Positions 1 through 9,337 of a stretch of DNA of 64,000 nt are shown in pieces. This DNA is from Agrobacterium larrymoorei. Its GTDB lineage: Bacteria > Pseudomonadota > Alphaproteobacteria > Rhizobiales > Rhizobiaceae. The DNA lies in NCBI RefSeq assembly GCF_030819275.1, contig NZ_JAUTBL010000002.1, forward strand, positions 2,726,501 to 2,790,500, read 5' to 3'. Position 1 is the stretch's first letter; the number at the start of each line of letters is the position of its first letter. Both the position numbers and the translations under genes were made by a program. Under the pieces are notes generated by a model that saw nothing but the letters and a program-made list of their open reading frames with translations, was not told where the DNA came from and did not search any database.

Positions 1-1248
1 GACGACGACACCGGAATGCTCTTCATCGACGTCGATAACGACTTCTTCGATCGGCTCCAGCAGAGTGCCGTTCTCATCCTTATGCATCACGACGCGCGGA
101 CGCGACACGGCAAGCTCGAAGCCTTCGCGACGCATGGTTTCGATCAGAACGGCAAGCTGCAATTCGCCACGACCGGACACGAAGAACGAATCCTTGCCTT
201 CGGCTTCTTCGATCTTCAGCGCAACGTTGCCTTCGGCTTCCTTGAGCAGACGGTCGCGAATAACGCGGCTCGTCACCTTGTCGCCTTCGGTGCCAGCCAG
301 CGGGCTGTCATTGACGATGAAGGACATGGTCACGGTCGGCGGGTCGATCGGCTGCGCCGTCATCGCTTCGGTGACCGACGGATCGCAGAAGGTATCGGCG
401 ACGGTGCCCTTGGAAAGGCCAGCGATAGCGACGATGTCGCCTGCATGGGCTTCTTCGATCGCGGTACGCTCGATGCCGCGGAAGGCGAGGATCTTCGAAA
501 TACGACCGGTTTCGATCGTCTTGCCGTCCTGGCCCAGAACCTTAACGGCCTGGTTCGGCTTGATCGAGCCGGATGCGATACGACCGGTGATGATACGACC
601 GAGGAAGTTGTTGGCTTCGAGGATCGTACCGATCATGCGGAACGGACCTTCTTCGACCTTGGGCTCAGGAACGTGTTCGAGAACCAGATCGAGCAGCGGT
701 GCGAGACCCTGATCCTTCGGACCTTCCGGGTTGACGTTCATCCAGCCATCACGACCGGAGCCGTAAAGGATCGGGAAGTCGAGCTGCTCGTCGGTCGCGT
801 CGAGGTTTGCGAAAAGGTCGAACACTTCGTTGATGACTTCTTCGTGGCGGCCATCCGGGCGGTCGATCTTGTTGATCGCGACGATCGGGCGAAGACCGAC
901 CTTCAGCGCCTTGGAGACGACGAATTTCGTCTGCGGCATCGGGCCTTCGGAGCTGTCGACCAGAACGATAGCGCCGTCCACCATGGAGAGGATACGCTCG
1001 ACTTCGCCACCGAAGTCGGCGTGGCCGGGGGTGTCGACGATGTTGATGCGAACACCCTTCCACTCAACCGAAGTCGCCTTGGCGAGAATGGTGATGCCGC
1101 GTTCCTTTTCCAGATCGTTGCTATCCATAACACGCTCGGCAACACGCTGGTTGTCGCGGAACGAACCAGACTGCTTCAAAAGCTCGTCAACAAGTGTCGT
1201 TTTTCCATGGTCAACGTGCGCGATGATCGCGATGTTGCGAAGGGCCAT
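1..1248 (-). CDS. typA: GTP-binding protein TypA/BipA (3' end cut by window edge)
   Basis: Ribosome-associated translational GTPase of the EF-G/LepA class, linked in the family to ribosome assembly and stress adaptation. The 416 residues present begin MALRNIAIIAHVDHGKT: the P-loop HVDHGKT is at residues 11-17, RGIT near 50-53, DTPGH at 72-76 and NKID at 126-129, so the whole G domain and domain II are here. The family is usually about 608 residues, so roughly the last third lies beyond base 1. The reading frame is still open at the edge. The ATG at 1246-1248 is chosen because it opens directly into the conserved N-terminus. Its neighbour, the M3 peptidase, lies upstream on the same strand 270 bp away. 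Confidence 0.97.
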   Translation of the reverse strand, partial: MALRNIAIIAHVDHGKTTLVDELLKQSGSFRDNQRVAERVMDSNDLEKERGITILAKATSVEWKGVRINIVDTPGHADFGGEVERILSMVDGAIVLVDSSEGPMPQTKFVVSKALKVGLRPIVAINKIDRPDGRHEEVINEVFDLFANLDATDEQLDFPILYGSGRDGWMNVNPEGPKDQGLAPLLDLVLEHVPEPKVEEGPFRMIGTILEANNFLGRIITGRIASGSIKPNQAVKVLGQDGKTIETGRISKILAFRGIERTAIEEAHAGDIVAIAGLSKGTVADTFCDPSVTEAMTAQPIDPPTVTMSFIVNDSPLAGTEGDKVTSRVIRDRLLKEAEGNVALKIEEAEGKDSFFVSGRGELQLAVLIETMRREGFELAVSRPRVVMHKDENGTLLEPIEEVVIDVDEEHSGVVV

Positions 1249-1335
1249 ATGATTAAATCTCTGAGGTTGGGGCGCTGATCGTATGGGATGCGCCAATTTA
1301 GTTTGGCGGGCTCATAACCTTTTTTTTGCAAATGC

Positions 1336-1369
1336 GAAAGGGGGGCTTACGACATAAGCCCCTTGCGAA
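1336..1369 (-). terminator. Possible hairpin terminator after the M3 peptidase gene
   Basis: A G-rich run followed by CTTA (ending 1349) pairs with TAAGCCCC (1355-1362) around a 5-base loop, about 150 bp past the peptidase stop codon. No long U-run follows on the minus strand, so it is a weak candidate. The rest of the typA/peptidase gap shows nothing else clear. Confidence 0.35.
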
Positions 1370-1518
1370 AACGCGGTATCAGAGTTGTGTGACAGGTTTT
1401 TGCGGGATTTTGAGATTAAAGCGGGCGCGATCTTTCAGATTCGATCCTCCCGCTTTCACCCCTTCTTCGCCCACGTGTCGGTGTCGCAAGACAGCTTCAC
1501 ATGCTTGCGCGGCACGCG

Positions 1519-3585
1519 TTACGCCGCCACCAGTCCGCGCTTCTTCAGCATGGCCTCCGGGCTCGGCATCTTGCCGCGGAAGGCCTTGTAGGTCACTTCC
1601 GGATCAACCGCGCCACCGACGGAATAGACATTGTCGAGAAGCTTGCGCGCCGTTTCCGGATCGAAGGGATTGCCCGTCTCCTCGAAAGCTTCGAAGGCAT
1701 CGGCATCCAGCACTTCCGACCACATGTAGGAATAGTAACCAGCCGAATAGCCGTCGCCGGAGAACACATGCTGGAAGTGCGGCGTGGCGTGGCGCATGGT
1801 GATCGACTTCGGCATGTGGAGCGAGGACAGCACCTCCCCCTGAACCGCCATCGGATCTTCCACCTTTCCACGGGTATGGAACGCCATATCGACCAGCGCC
1901 GAGGAGGTGAACTCGACCGTGTTGAAACCGGCATTGAAGGTCTGTGCCGCCAGTACTTTGTCGAGCAGCGCCTTCGGCATCGGCTCGCCGGTTTCGTAAT
2001 GTAGCGCATATTTTTCAAGGATTTCCGGGACGGTCAGCCAATGCTCGTAAAGCTGCGAGGGCAGTTCGACGAAGTCGCGGGAGACGCCAGTTCCCGAAAC
2101 GGAGGGATAGGTGACGTTCGACATCATGCCATGCAGCGCGTGGCCGAATTCGTGGAACAGCGTGCGCGCATCATCCAACGAGAGGAGCGCCGGCTTGCCG
2201 GCTGATGGCTTTGCAAAGTTGCAGACATTGTAGATGATCGGCAGTTCACCGACAGCACCATTCTTCAGCGGCAGCTTGTGCTGCGATTGGAAGGAACTCA
2301 TCCAGGCACCCGAGCGCTTGGAGGGGCGCGCAAAATAATCGCCAAGGAACATCGCCTTCAGCTCGCCATTGGCATCGCGAATTTCGAAGGTGCGGACATC
2401 GGGGTGACAAGCCTTGACGTCTTTCAGTTCGACGGCATGGATGCCGAAAAGGCGTGTCGCCACGTCAAAGCAGGCCTCGATGATCTTCTCCAGCTGAAGA
2501 TAGGGCTTCAGCTCCGTTTCGGAAAAATTGAAGCGCTTTGCTCTGAGCTTTTCCGCGTAATGCCGCCAGTCCCAAGGCATGACCTCATGGTTCTTGCCCT
2601 CGTCGGCAATGATCGCTGCAAGCTCGGCTTCCTCTTCGCCAGCGCGCGCAACCGCCTTTTCCCATACCTGGGTCAGAAGACCGTTCACCGCATCCGGCGT
2701 CTTCGCCATGGTGTCGTCCAGCTTGTAGGCTGCAAAGTTGTCGTAGCCGAGCAGCTTTGCCTTTTCTTCGCGCAGCGCCAGCGTCTTCTTGACGATCTCG
2801 CGGTTGTCCGTCTCGCCGCCATTTTCGCCCCGCGCCACCCAGGCCTTGAAGGCCTGTTCGCGCAGATCACGGCGCTCGGAGAAGGTGAGGAAAGGCTCGA
2901 TGATCGAGCGCGACAGCGTCACGGCAAACTTGCCATCCTCGCCGTGCTCCTTGGCGGCGCCCGCCATGGCATCGCGCAGGAAGCCTGGGATACCGGCAAG
3001 CTCGTCATCCGAAGAGAGCAACAGCTTCCAGTTCTTCTCATCCGCCAGAACGTTCTGACCGAAATTTGCGCCAAGACCCGCCAGTTCTTCGTTGATCGCG
3101 GCGAGACGCTCCTGCTCGGCTTTGGGCAGCTTCGCACCGGCACGGACGAAACCCTTCCAGTGGCGCTCAAGCACACGCAATTCCTCCTGGGTCAGCCCCA
3201 GCGTTTCGCGCTTGTCCCACAGCGTATCGATGCGCTTGAACAGCGCTTCATTCATGCCGATGCGCGAATAGTGGCGCGACATTTTTGGCGCGATCTCACG
3301 CTCCAGCGCCTGGATTTGCGGATTGGTATGGGCACCCGCCTTGTTCCAGAACAGCGCCGAGACACGCGACAGCTCATCGCCTGCGATTTCAAGTGCAATC
3401 ACCGTATTGGCGAAGCTCGGCGCCTCGCTATTGCCGGCAATGGCATCGATCTCCGCATCATGCGCAGCAAGCGCCGCATCGAAGGCGCCCGCGAAATCCT
3501 CATCCTTGACAGCATCGAACCGCGGCAGGCCGTTTTTTCCGTTCCAGTCGGTCAGAGCGGAATAATGCGCGATCGTCGATGTCAT
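1519..3585 (-). CDS. M3-family zinc oligopeptidase (oligopeptidase A / Dcp type)
   Basis: Cytoplasmic zinc metallopeptidase that cuts short peptides, as in E. coli PrlC/OpdA and Dcp. The 688-residue length matches the roughly 680 residues usual for the family. The zinc motif HEFGH is at residues 478-482, followed by ALHGMMS, and the C-terminal region carries the FSGDGYSAGYYSYMWSEVL substrate-binding block typical of M3. There is no signal peptide, so a cytosolic role in peptide turnover is inferred. The ATG at 3583-3585 opens a conserved N-terminus. Sequence alone does not separate OpdA from Dcp, so no symbol is given. It is transcribed toward typA and away from the MarR gene. Confidence 0.93.
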   Translation of the reverse strand: MTSTIAHYSALTDWNGKNGLPRFDAVKDEDFAGAFDAALAAHDAEIDAIAGNSEAPSFANTVIALEIAGDELSRVSALFWNKAGAHTNPQIQALEREIAPKMSRHYSRIGMNEALFKRIDTLWDKRETLGLTQEELRVLERHWKGFVRAGAKLPKAEQERLAAINEELAGLGANFGQNVLADEKNWKLLLSSDDELAGIPGFLRDAMAGAAKEHGEDGKFAVTLSRSIIEPFLTFSERRDLREQAFKAWVARGENGGETDNREIVKKTLALREEKAKLLGYDNFAAYKLDDTMAKTPDAVNGLLTQVWEKAVARAGEEEAELAAIIADEGKNHEVMPWDWRHYAEKLRAKRFNFSETELKPYLQLEKIIEACFDVATRLFGIHAVELKDVKACHPDVRTFEIRDANGELKAMFLGDYFARPSKRSGAWMSSFQSQHKLPLKNGAVGELPIIYNVCNFAKPSAGKPALLSLDDARTLFHEFGHALHGMMSNVTYPSVSGTGVSRDFVELPSQLYEHWLTVPEILEKYALHYETGEPMPKALLDKVLAAQTFNAGFNTVEFTSSALVDMAFHTRGKVEDPMAVQGEVLSSLHMPKSITMRHATPHFQHVFSGDGYSAGYYSYMWSEVLDADAFEAFEETGNPFDPETARKLLDNVYSVGGAVDPEVTYKAFRGKMPSPEAMLKKRGLVAA

Positions 3586-3811
3586 GGTGATGTCCTCATG
3601 CAGATGTGATTGTCAGCCATATGGGCATGCCCGATACAAGCTTTCAATATCCGATCCCAAGAACCGCGACAGCATCGGCGCGAAAATTAGATTCGATTTT
3701 CGGAAAAGCACGATGGCGGAAGTTCAAGAAATAGAGCGCAGTGCGGAACACTTTCTTCTTTCGTCCGATTGCATGGGCAGCGAGAAATTGTCACAAAGTA
3801 GAAGAGTTCTA

Positions 3812-4297
3812 ATGAAAAGCACCTGTTTGATGACATCCAATCCCGAACGAGAACCGCTGGCCTTTCTGCTCAACAGCAGCGCCCGATTCCTCAACAGCGT
3901 TTTCGAACGACGTATCGCCAATGCCGGACTTGGGCTAACGCCCGGCGAAGCCCGCGCGCTCCTGACGGTCGCCGCCATTGACGGCGCCAAGCAGGCTGAC
4001 ATTGCCGCCCGCATCGGTCTCGAACCGATGACGGTCTGTACCTATCTCGACAAACTGGAATCGCTCGACCTCGTGGAGCGCCGCCCCAACCCGGACGACC
4101 GCCGGTCGAAATGCATCTACCTCACCGAAAGCTCCACTGAGATGCTGAGATCGGTGCGCGAAGAGGTGGATGGCCTGATGGCGCAAGCGACCGAAGGGTT
4201 CGGCAGAGAAGACGTGGAACGCTTCCACGCGCTGCTTTCCGTCGTGCAGAAGAACCTTCACACCGCTGCCATGGATAAGAGCCGAACGGAAGGCTGA
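3812..4297 (+). CDS. MarR-family transcriptional regulator
   Basis: Predicted DNA-binding regulator of 161 residues. A winged-helix core is visible: a helix-turn-helix stretch (KQADIAARIGLEPMTVCTY) is followed by LDKLESLDLVERRPNPDDRR, the usual MarR recognition helix and wing with its DxR motif, then YLTESSTEML. The frame is open further upstream; I chose the ATG at 3812 because AGAAG precedes it at suitable spacing. The ATG at 3830 is a close alternative. It is divergent from the M3 peptidase and convergent with argG. No dedicated target gene is evident, and ligand and regulon are unknown. Confidence 0.85.
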   Translation: MKSTCLMTSNPEREPLAFLLNSSARFLNSVFERRIANAGLGLTPGEARALLTVAAIDGAKQADIAARIGLEPMTVCTYLDKLESLDLVERRPNPDDRRSKCIYLTESSTEMLRSVREEVDGLMAQATEGFGREDVERFHALLSVVQKNLHTAAMDKSRTEG

Positions 4298-4309
4298 GCC
4301 GAAAGCAAT

Positions 4310-4334
4310 AAAAAAGCCCCGCGAACGGGGCTTT
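4310..4334 (-). terminator. Intrinsic terminator of argG, shared with the marR-type gene
   Basis: Perfect 9-bp stem AAAGCCCCG/CGGGGCTTT. Read on the minus strand it has a UUCG tetraloop followed by six U residues, a textbook terminator for argG. On the plus strand only three T residues follow, so it serves the MarR gene less well. Confidence 0.9.
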
Positions 4335-4357
4335 GGCACGTCGTATCACAGGCAAAA

Positions 4358-5581
4358 TTACTTGCCGAGATTACGCTTTGCGAGCGTGCGCAGCCGCAGC
4401 GCGTTGAGCTTGATGAAGCCAGCCGCATCCTTCTGGTCGTAAGCGCCCTGGTCGTCTTCGAAAGTGACGAGCTTGTCGGAATAGAGCGACTTGGCGCTCT
4501 CACGACCGGTGACCATGACATTGCCCTTGTAGAGCTTCAGCGTCACTTCGCCTTCCACATGCTCCTGGCTCTTGTCGATCAAGGCCTGGAGCATTTCGCG
4601 CTCCGGCGAGAACCAGAAGCCGTAATAGATGAGCTCGGCGTAACGCGGCATCAGCTCGTCCTTGAGGTGCGCTGCACCGCGGTCGAGCGTGATGGATTCG
4701 ATGGCGCGGTGGGCTGCAAGCAGGATCGTGCCGCCGGGGGTTTCGTAGACGCCGCGGCTCTTCATGCCGACGAAGCGGTTTTCCACCAGGTCGAGACGAC
4801 CGATGCCATTGTCGCGGCCATAATCGTTCAGCGTCTTGAGAAGCGTCGCAGGCGACATTTCAACGCCATTGATCGAGCAGGCATCGCCCTTACGGAAACC
4901 GACCTTGATGACGGTTGCCTTGTCGGGTGCGGCTTCCGGAGAAATGGTGCGCATATGCACATATTCCGGGGCTTCCTGTGCCGGGTCTTCCAGAACCTTG
5001 CCTTCGGAGGACGAGTGCAGCAGGTTGGCATCGACAGAGAACGGCGCTTCGCCCTTCTTGTCCTTGGCAACCGGGATCTGGTGCTGCTCGGCAAAGTTCA
5101 AGAGGTCCGTACGGCTCTTGAAGGTCCAGTCGCGCCAAGGCGCAATGATCTTGATGTCGGGGTTCAGCGCGTAAGCGGAAAGCTCGAAGCGAACCTGGTC
5201 GTTGCCCTTGCCGGTGGCACCATGGGCAATGGCATCAGCGCCGGTCTTCTTGGCAATCTCGATCAGGTGCTTGGAAATCAGCGGGCGGGCAATCGACGTG
5301 CCGAGCAGATAGACGCCTTCATAGACGGCATTGGCGCGGAACATCGGGAAGACGAAGTCACGAACGAACTCTTCACGGACGTCCTCGATGAAGATTTCCT
5401 TGATGCCGAGCATCTCCGCCTTCTTGCGCGCAGGCTCAAGCTCTTCCCCCTGGCCGAGATCGGCGGTGAAGGTGACGACTTCCGCGCCGAGTTCGGTCTG
5501 GAGCCACTTCAGGATGATCGAGGTATCGAGACCGCCGGAATAGGCGAGAACGACTTTCTTAACGTCTTTCGGGAGTGCCAT
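4358..5581 (-). CDS. argG: Argininosuccinate synthase
   Basis: Joins citrulline and aspartate using ATP to give argininosuccinate, the penultimate step of arginine synthesis, in the cytosol. The protein is 407 residues, the normal length. The N-type ATP-pyrophosphatase loop AYSGGLDTS is at residues 13-21. The middle contains [13 protein letters not shown] and the C-terminal half contains [10 protein letters not shown]. The frame stays open far upstream, but the ATG at 5579-5581 opens directly into [17 protein letters not shown] and fits the family. The gene is monocistronic: terminator at 4310-4334, candidate promoter at 5646-5673. Confidence 0.97.
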   Translation of the reverse strand: MALPKDVKKVVLAYSGGLDTSIILKWLQTELGAEVVTFTADLGQGEELEPARKKAEMLGIKEIFIEDVREEFVRDFVFPMFRANAVYEGVYLLGTSIARPLISKHLIEIAKKTGADAIAHGATGKGNDQVRFELSAYALNPDIKIIAPWRDWTFKSRTDLLNFAEQHQIPVAKDKKGEAPFSVDANLLHSSSEGKVLEDPAQEAPEYVHMRTISPEAAPDKATVIKVGFRKGDACSINGVEMSPATLLKTLNDYGRDNGIGRLDLVENRFVGMKSRGVYETPGGTILLAAHRAIESITLDRGAAHLKDELMPRYAELIYYGFWFSPEREMLQALIDKSQEHVEGEVTLKLYKGNVMVTGRESAKSLYSDKLVTFEDDQGAYDQKDAAGFIKLNALRLRTLAKRNLGK

Positions 5582-5645
5582 TCGTGAAATCCATTTGCAT
5601 AACCGGCGATCGCTTGGAGCCTCGCCTTTCCTTGAGATTGCGGCA

Positions 5646-5673
5646 CTTTTAGCGAGTTTATCGGCACACGCAA
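5646..5673 (-). promoter_or_regulatory. Candidate argG promoter
   Basis: On the minus strand TTGCGT (5668-5673) and TAAAAG (5646-5651) are separated by 16 bp, about 65 bp upstream of the argG start. The -35 fits poorly, so this is a tentative sigma-70-type call. Confidence 0.3.
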
Positions 5674-5839
5674 GAGATAATGAAAATGGATCAGCCCCGG
5701 GAACACATCGAGCGCCCGGCGACTTGTCACGTGACTTGAGAGAGAAAAACACGCATTTTCCAAGTGCGCCTGAGAAGCGCTTGGTTGCATGGGATGCCAC
5801 CGCCGTTCGAAAAAGTCGGCCCTGGAGAAGGAGAAACCA

Positions 5840-6694
5840 ATGTCGAGATTTCACCCTGCATTCGCAGAAGACAATGTTGCCGTCATCACCGGCGCCGCAT
5901 CCGGCATAGGCTTTGCCGCGGCACGCCAGTTTGCTCATCTCGGCATGAGCGTCGTGCTGGTCGATCTTGATGGCGAAAAACTGCGAGCCGCCGAAAGCCA
6001 GATCGCCGCAGAGGTGAATGATGGCGCAGCCAAAATCGTCGCCATTCCGACCGACGTGTCGAAGCTCGATGAGCTTGAGGCCCTCGAAAGAGCCGTCATC
6101 CAGCGCTTCGGGCGCGTGCATGTGCTGATGAACAATGCCGGCATTCAGCCGGGCAGCGCACTCTTTGGCCCGCAGGCCAACTGGGACAAGGTGCTTGGCG
6201 TCAACCTGATGGGCGTCGTCAACGGCACGCGGGTCTTCGGCCCGGGCATGCTGGCGCATGGAGAGCCGGGGCTGATCATCAATACGGGTTCGAAACAGGG
6301 CATCACCACACCGCCTGGCGACCCCGCCTATAATGTCTCAAAGGCAGGTGTGAAGGCCTTCACGGAAGCGCTGGAGCATGAGTTGCGCAATGCCGACAAG
6401 GGCTCAATCTCGGCGCATCTGCTCATCCCTGGCTTCGTCTTTACCGGCCTCACCGCAGGCGATCGCACCGAAAAGCCGGAGGGAGCCTGGACGCCGGAAC
6501 AGACGGTGGAGTTCATGCTGCAAAGCATCGGTCGCGGCGATTTCTATATTCTCTGCCCCGATAACGAGGTGGACAGAAAGACCGACGAGAAGCGCATTCT
6601 CTGGGCTGCCAACGACATCGTCCAGAACCGGCCGCCACTGTCGCGCTGGCATGGAGATTATGCCGAGCATTTCCGGACGTTCCTGAATAGCTGA
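5840..6694 (+). CDS. Short-chain dehydrogenase/reductase (SDR)
   Basis: NAD(P)-dependent oxidoreductase of the classical SDR family, 284 residues. The Rossmann motif TGAASGIG is at residues 17-24, NNAG near 98-101, and the catalytic YxxxK pair is Tyr164/Lys168 with a Ser at about 151. An acidic residue at the end of beta-2 (VDLDGEK) hints at NAD(H) preference. The start at 5840 follows a strong GGAGAAGGAG ribosome-binding site; longer in-frame starts lack one. The substrate cannot be read from the sequence. It lies divergent from argG and 79 bp before a LysE-type exporter, with no obvious functional link. Confidence 0.88.
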   Translation: MSRFHPAFAEDNVAVITGAASGIGFAAARQFAHLGMSVVLVDLDGEKLRAAESQIAAEVNDGAAKIVAIPTDVSKLDELEALERAVIQRFGRVHVLMNNAGIQPGSALFGPQANWDKVLGVNLMGVVNGTRVFGPGMLAHGEPGLIINTGSKQGITTPPGDPAYNVSKAGVKAFTEALEHELRNADKGSISAHLLIPGFVFTGLTAGDRTEKPEGAWTPEQTVEFMLQSIGRGDFYILCPDNEVDRKTDEKRILWAANDIVQNRPPLSRWHGDYAEHFRTFLNS

Positions 6695-6773
6695 CGCAAC
6701 GTGAAGAGGAATTGGCAGGCTCATCAAACAGCGTTATGGGTAGGCATCTGAACCCTAGCCGAATGGTACCGCC

Positions 6774-7421
6774 GTGGACTTCATTCCGAGCCTGCCGACA
6801 CTCATTGCCTTCACCATCGCCATTCTCGTGCTGGCGGTGACGCCCGGACCGGACATGACGCTCTGGATCAGCCGCTCGCTGCGTGAGGGTCGCAAGGCGG
6901 GCTTCATGACACTGGTCGGCACCAATCTTGGAATTACCGTTCACACGCTTTTGGTCGCCTTCGGAGTTGCCGCGCTCATCGTCGCTTCGCCAACGGCCTT
7001 CATGATCTTGAAGACGGGGGGCGCTGCCTATCTCGTCTGGCTTGCAATACAGGCGATCCGCCACGGCTCCAACTTCGTCATGGAGCGCCCGAAGGAGCAG
7101 AAGACGGACGCGTCGATGACATCGGCTCTGGTCAACGGGCTTTGGGTCAACCTGCTCAATCCCAAGGTCATCATCTTCTTCATGACCTTCCTGCCGCAAT
7201 TCGTTACAGCCTCCGACCCGCACGTCACCGGCAAGCTGATCTTCCTCGGCATCTGGTCGATCATCGTCGCCCTGCCGATCGGCATCGGCATTGTCGTTGC
7301 AGCAGACTCGCTCTCCGACTGGCTGCAACGTAATCGCAAGGTCCTGCGGGGACTGGATTACACCATCGCCGGTGTCTTCTCGCTCTTTGCCGTGAAGATT
7401 TTCCTGACGCAGGCGAAGTAA
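6774..7421 (+). CDS. LysE/RhtB-family amino-acid exporter
   Basis: Inner-membrane exporter of the LysE/RhtB superfamily, which pumps out amino acids or homoserine-lactone-like compounds. The 215-residue length and about six hydrophobic segments are typical, as is the N-terminal signature AVTPGPDMTLW in the first membrane helix. The central NLLNPKVIIFFMTFLPQF block is also a family hallmark. The start is the GTG at 6774. It is followed by a bidirectional terminator and is convergent with the ABC ATPase. The transported compound is not predictable. Confidence 0.9.
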   Translation: MDFIPSLPTLIAFTIAILVLAVTPGPDMTLWISRSLREGRKAGFMTLVGTNLGITVHTLLVAFGVAALIVASPTAFMILKTGGAAYLVWLAIQAIRHGSNFVMERPKEQKTDASMTSALVNGLWVNLLNPKVIIFFMTFLPQFVTASDPHVTGKLIFLGIWSIIVALPIGIGIVVAADSLSDWLQRNRKVLRGLDYTIAGVFSLFAVKIFLTQAK

Positions 7422-7433
7422 TAAGCGGATACG

Positions 7434-7460
7434 AAAAAGGCGCCTGCCCGGCGCCTTTTT
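7434..7460. terminator. Bidirectional intrinsic terminator
   Basis: An 11-bp perfect stem AAAAAGGCGCC/GGCGCCTTTTT with a 5-base loop sits between the convergent LysE-type and ABC ATPase genes. U-runs are present on both strands. Confidence 0.88.
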
Positions 7461-7462
7461 CC

Positions 7463-8257
7463 TTATCCGATCAGCAACTCGTCATCATCGAGCGTCTGGC
7501 CGCGGATCTTGCGGAACATCTCAATCAGATCTTCCACCTGCAAGCCCTTGCGGCTTTCGCCCGACACATCGAGAACGACTTCGCCCGCATGCAGCATGAT
7601 GGTGCGGTCGCCGTAATCCAGCGCCTGGCGCATGGAATGCGTCACCATCAGCGTGGTAAGCTTGCGTTCTTCCACCACCTTGCGGGTGAGCTCCATAACG
7701 AATTCCGCCATGCCCGGATCGAGCGCTGCGGTATGTTCGTCGAGCAGCAGGACGTCGGAACCGGCAAGCGTTGCCATGACGAGCGAAACCGCCTGACGCT
7801 GGCCACCCGACAGAAGATCCATGCGATCCTTCAACCGGTTTTCCAGCCCAAGGCCAAGCGAGGCGATACGATCCTGAAAGAAGGCACGACGTCCGCCGCC
7901 GAGTGCTGGCAGAAGACCGCGCACCTTGCCGCGCGCGGCTGCGAGTGCCAGATTTTCCTCGATGGTGAGCGCGCCGCAACTTCCCGCCAGCGGGTCCTGA
8001 AACACACGCGCCACCTGGCCCGCACGGCTGGCGGTCGGCTTGCGTGTCACATCCACGCCGCTGATCGTCACCTTGCCGGCGCTCGGCAGCACGTCGCCCG
8101 CCAGCACGCCCAGAAGCGTGGACTTGCCGGCACCGTTGGAGCCTATGACGGTGACGAAGGAGCCGGTTTCGATGGTGAGATTGAGCTTGGAGAGCGCCTG
8201 CTTTTGCAGCGGCGTTCCCTTGCCGAAAATGACCTGAATATCGGAAAGCGAAATCAT
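7463..8257 (-). CDS. ABC importer ATPase (TrpX/YtlA-type system)
   Basis: ATP-hydrolysing subunit of an ABC importer, 264 residues. Walker A GSNGAGKST, signature LSGGQRQAVSLV, Walker B VLLLDEHTAALD and the H-loop MVTHSMRQAL are all present. The DEHTAALD form of Walker B is typical of ATPases that accompany PF04392 binding proteins. The gene overlaps the upstream permease by 4 bases (ATGA), so the two are translationally coupled. With the permease and the binding protein at 9338-10291 it forms a complete importer. The substrate is unknown; characterised relatives handle aromatic amino acids (TrpXYZ), but that transfer is only inference. Confidence 0.92.
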   Translation of the reverse strand: MISLSDIQVIFGKGTPLQKQALSKLNLTIETGSFVTVIGSNGAGKSTLLGVLAGDVLPSAGKVTISGVDVTRKPTASRAGQVARVFQDPLAGSCGALTIEENLALAAARGKVRGLLPALGGGRRAFFQDRIASLGLGLENRLKDRMDLLSGGQRQAVSLVMATLAGSDVLLLDEHTAALDPGMAEFVMELTRKVVEERKLTTLMVTHSMRQALDYGDRTIMLHAGEVVLDVSGESRKGLQVEDLIEMFRKIRGQTLDDDELLIG

Positions 8258-9135
8258 GATGCAGCTCCTCCACGGCGCAGGCGCGGCAGGATAAGGGCGA
8301 CAGCCACAAGAACGGCGGTGACGAAATTGAGGTCGGATGCCTTGAGCCCGAGCGCATCGCTGGAGAGCGCGAGCTGGATGGCAAGACGATAGGCAATCGA
8401 TCCGAAGACGCAGCCGATCAGGGCAATGAGGATACCGCGCGCGCCAAAAAGCGTTTCACCGATGATGACGGCGGCAAGACCGACGACGATGGTGCCGACA
8501 CCGGACGTGACATCGGCAAAACCATTGGTCTGAGCAAAGAGCGCGCCGCCAAGAGCGACAAGCGCATTGGAAAGCGCCATGCCGAGATAGATCTGGTTGC
8601 CGGTCTTTACCCCTTGAGCGCGAGCCATCCGGGCATTCGCACCGGTGGCGCGCATGGCAAGCCCCGCATCGCTTTCCAGAAAGCGCCAGACGAGAATGAC
8701 GGCAACGACCACCAGCAGACCGACGAAAAGGGGCCGCACCAGATAGTCGGAGACGCCGAGACCATAGAAGGGCTCGATGACCGTTTCCTGGTTCAGCAGC
8801 GCCACATTGGGTTTGCCCATGACGCGCAGATTGACCGAGAACAGCGCAATCATCGTCAGGATAGACGCGAGAAGATTGAGGATCTTGAAGCGGACATTCA
8901 AAAGCGCCGTGACCATACCCGCACCGGCACCGGCAATCATCGCAACGCCTGTCGCAAGCCAGGGGTTGAAACCGGCAATGATCAGCACTGCCGCCACGGC
9001 AGCGCCGAGCGGAAAGGAACCATCAACGGTCAGGTCGGGAAAATCGAGCACCCGAAAGGCGAGATAAACGCCGATAGCGACAAAAGCGAAGACCAGCCCC
9101 AGTTCGACGGCACCCCAGAAGGCGATTTGGCTCAC
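8254..9135 (-). CDS. ABC importer permease (branched-chain-like, TrpX-type system)
   Basis: Inner-membrane permease of 293 residues with about eight or nine hydrophobic segments and the LivH/BPD_transp_2 fold. Visible signatures are FRVLDFPDLTVDGSFPLGAA near the N-terminus and GLAAVIIGETLFGARG in the C-terminal half, both shared with permeases that partner PF04392 binding proteins. It lies between the binding-protein gene (202 bp upstream, with a palindromic repeat in the gap) and the ATPase (4-bp overlap). It belongs to the same importer. Confidence 0.9.
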   Translation of the reverse strand: MSQIAFWGAVELGLVFAFVAIGVYLAFRVLDFPDLTVDGSFPLGAAVAAVLIIAGFNPWLATGVAMIAGAGAGMVTALLNVRFKILNLLASILTMIALFSVNLRVMGKPNVALLNQETVIEPFYGLGVSDYLVRPLFVGLLVVVAVILVWRFLESDAGLAMRATGANARMARAQGVKTGNQIYLGMALSNALVALGGALFAQTNGFADVTSGVGTIVVGLAAVIIGETLFGARGILIALIGCVFGSIAYRLAIQLALSSDALGLKASDLNFVTAVLVAVALILPRLRRGGAAS

Positions 9136-9245
9136 GACAGAAGTCCTTGGGTTTTTCGACCGGATGTTTCGCCGGGCCGATAGAGCAAGAGCGCCGCTGA
9201 AGCGGCACTCTGGATTGGGAATGATGGAGACCGAGACCTCGCCTT

Positions 9246-9317
9246 GGTCATGGTCGGGCTTGCCCCGGCCATCCTCCTCGGGTCACCCTCGGACTTGATC
9301 CGAGGGCCGAGGATGAC
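9246..9317. repeat. Intergenic palindromic repeat, GTCATCC/GGATGAC family (copy 1)
   Basis: Two tandem hairpins: one with a GGTCGGGC/GCCCCGGCC stem, the other CCTCGGACTTGATCCGAGG, closing with GAGGATGAC. A related copy sits at 35169-35250. It lies between the binding-protein gene and the permease of one ABC operon, where it could act as an mRNA-stabilising or attenuating structure. Confidence 0.7.
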
Positions 9318-9337
9318 GCGAGACAGGAAGCTCGATC

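Noticed and set aside
16..1278. A 420-codon plus-strand frame at the left edge
   Set aside because: Opposite strand of typA, whose GTPase motifs are unmistakable.
4358..6259. N-terminal extension of argG by about 226 codons
   Set aside because: The extension runs through the promoter region and the divergent SDR gene; ArgG length and the conserved start fit 5581.
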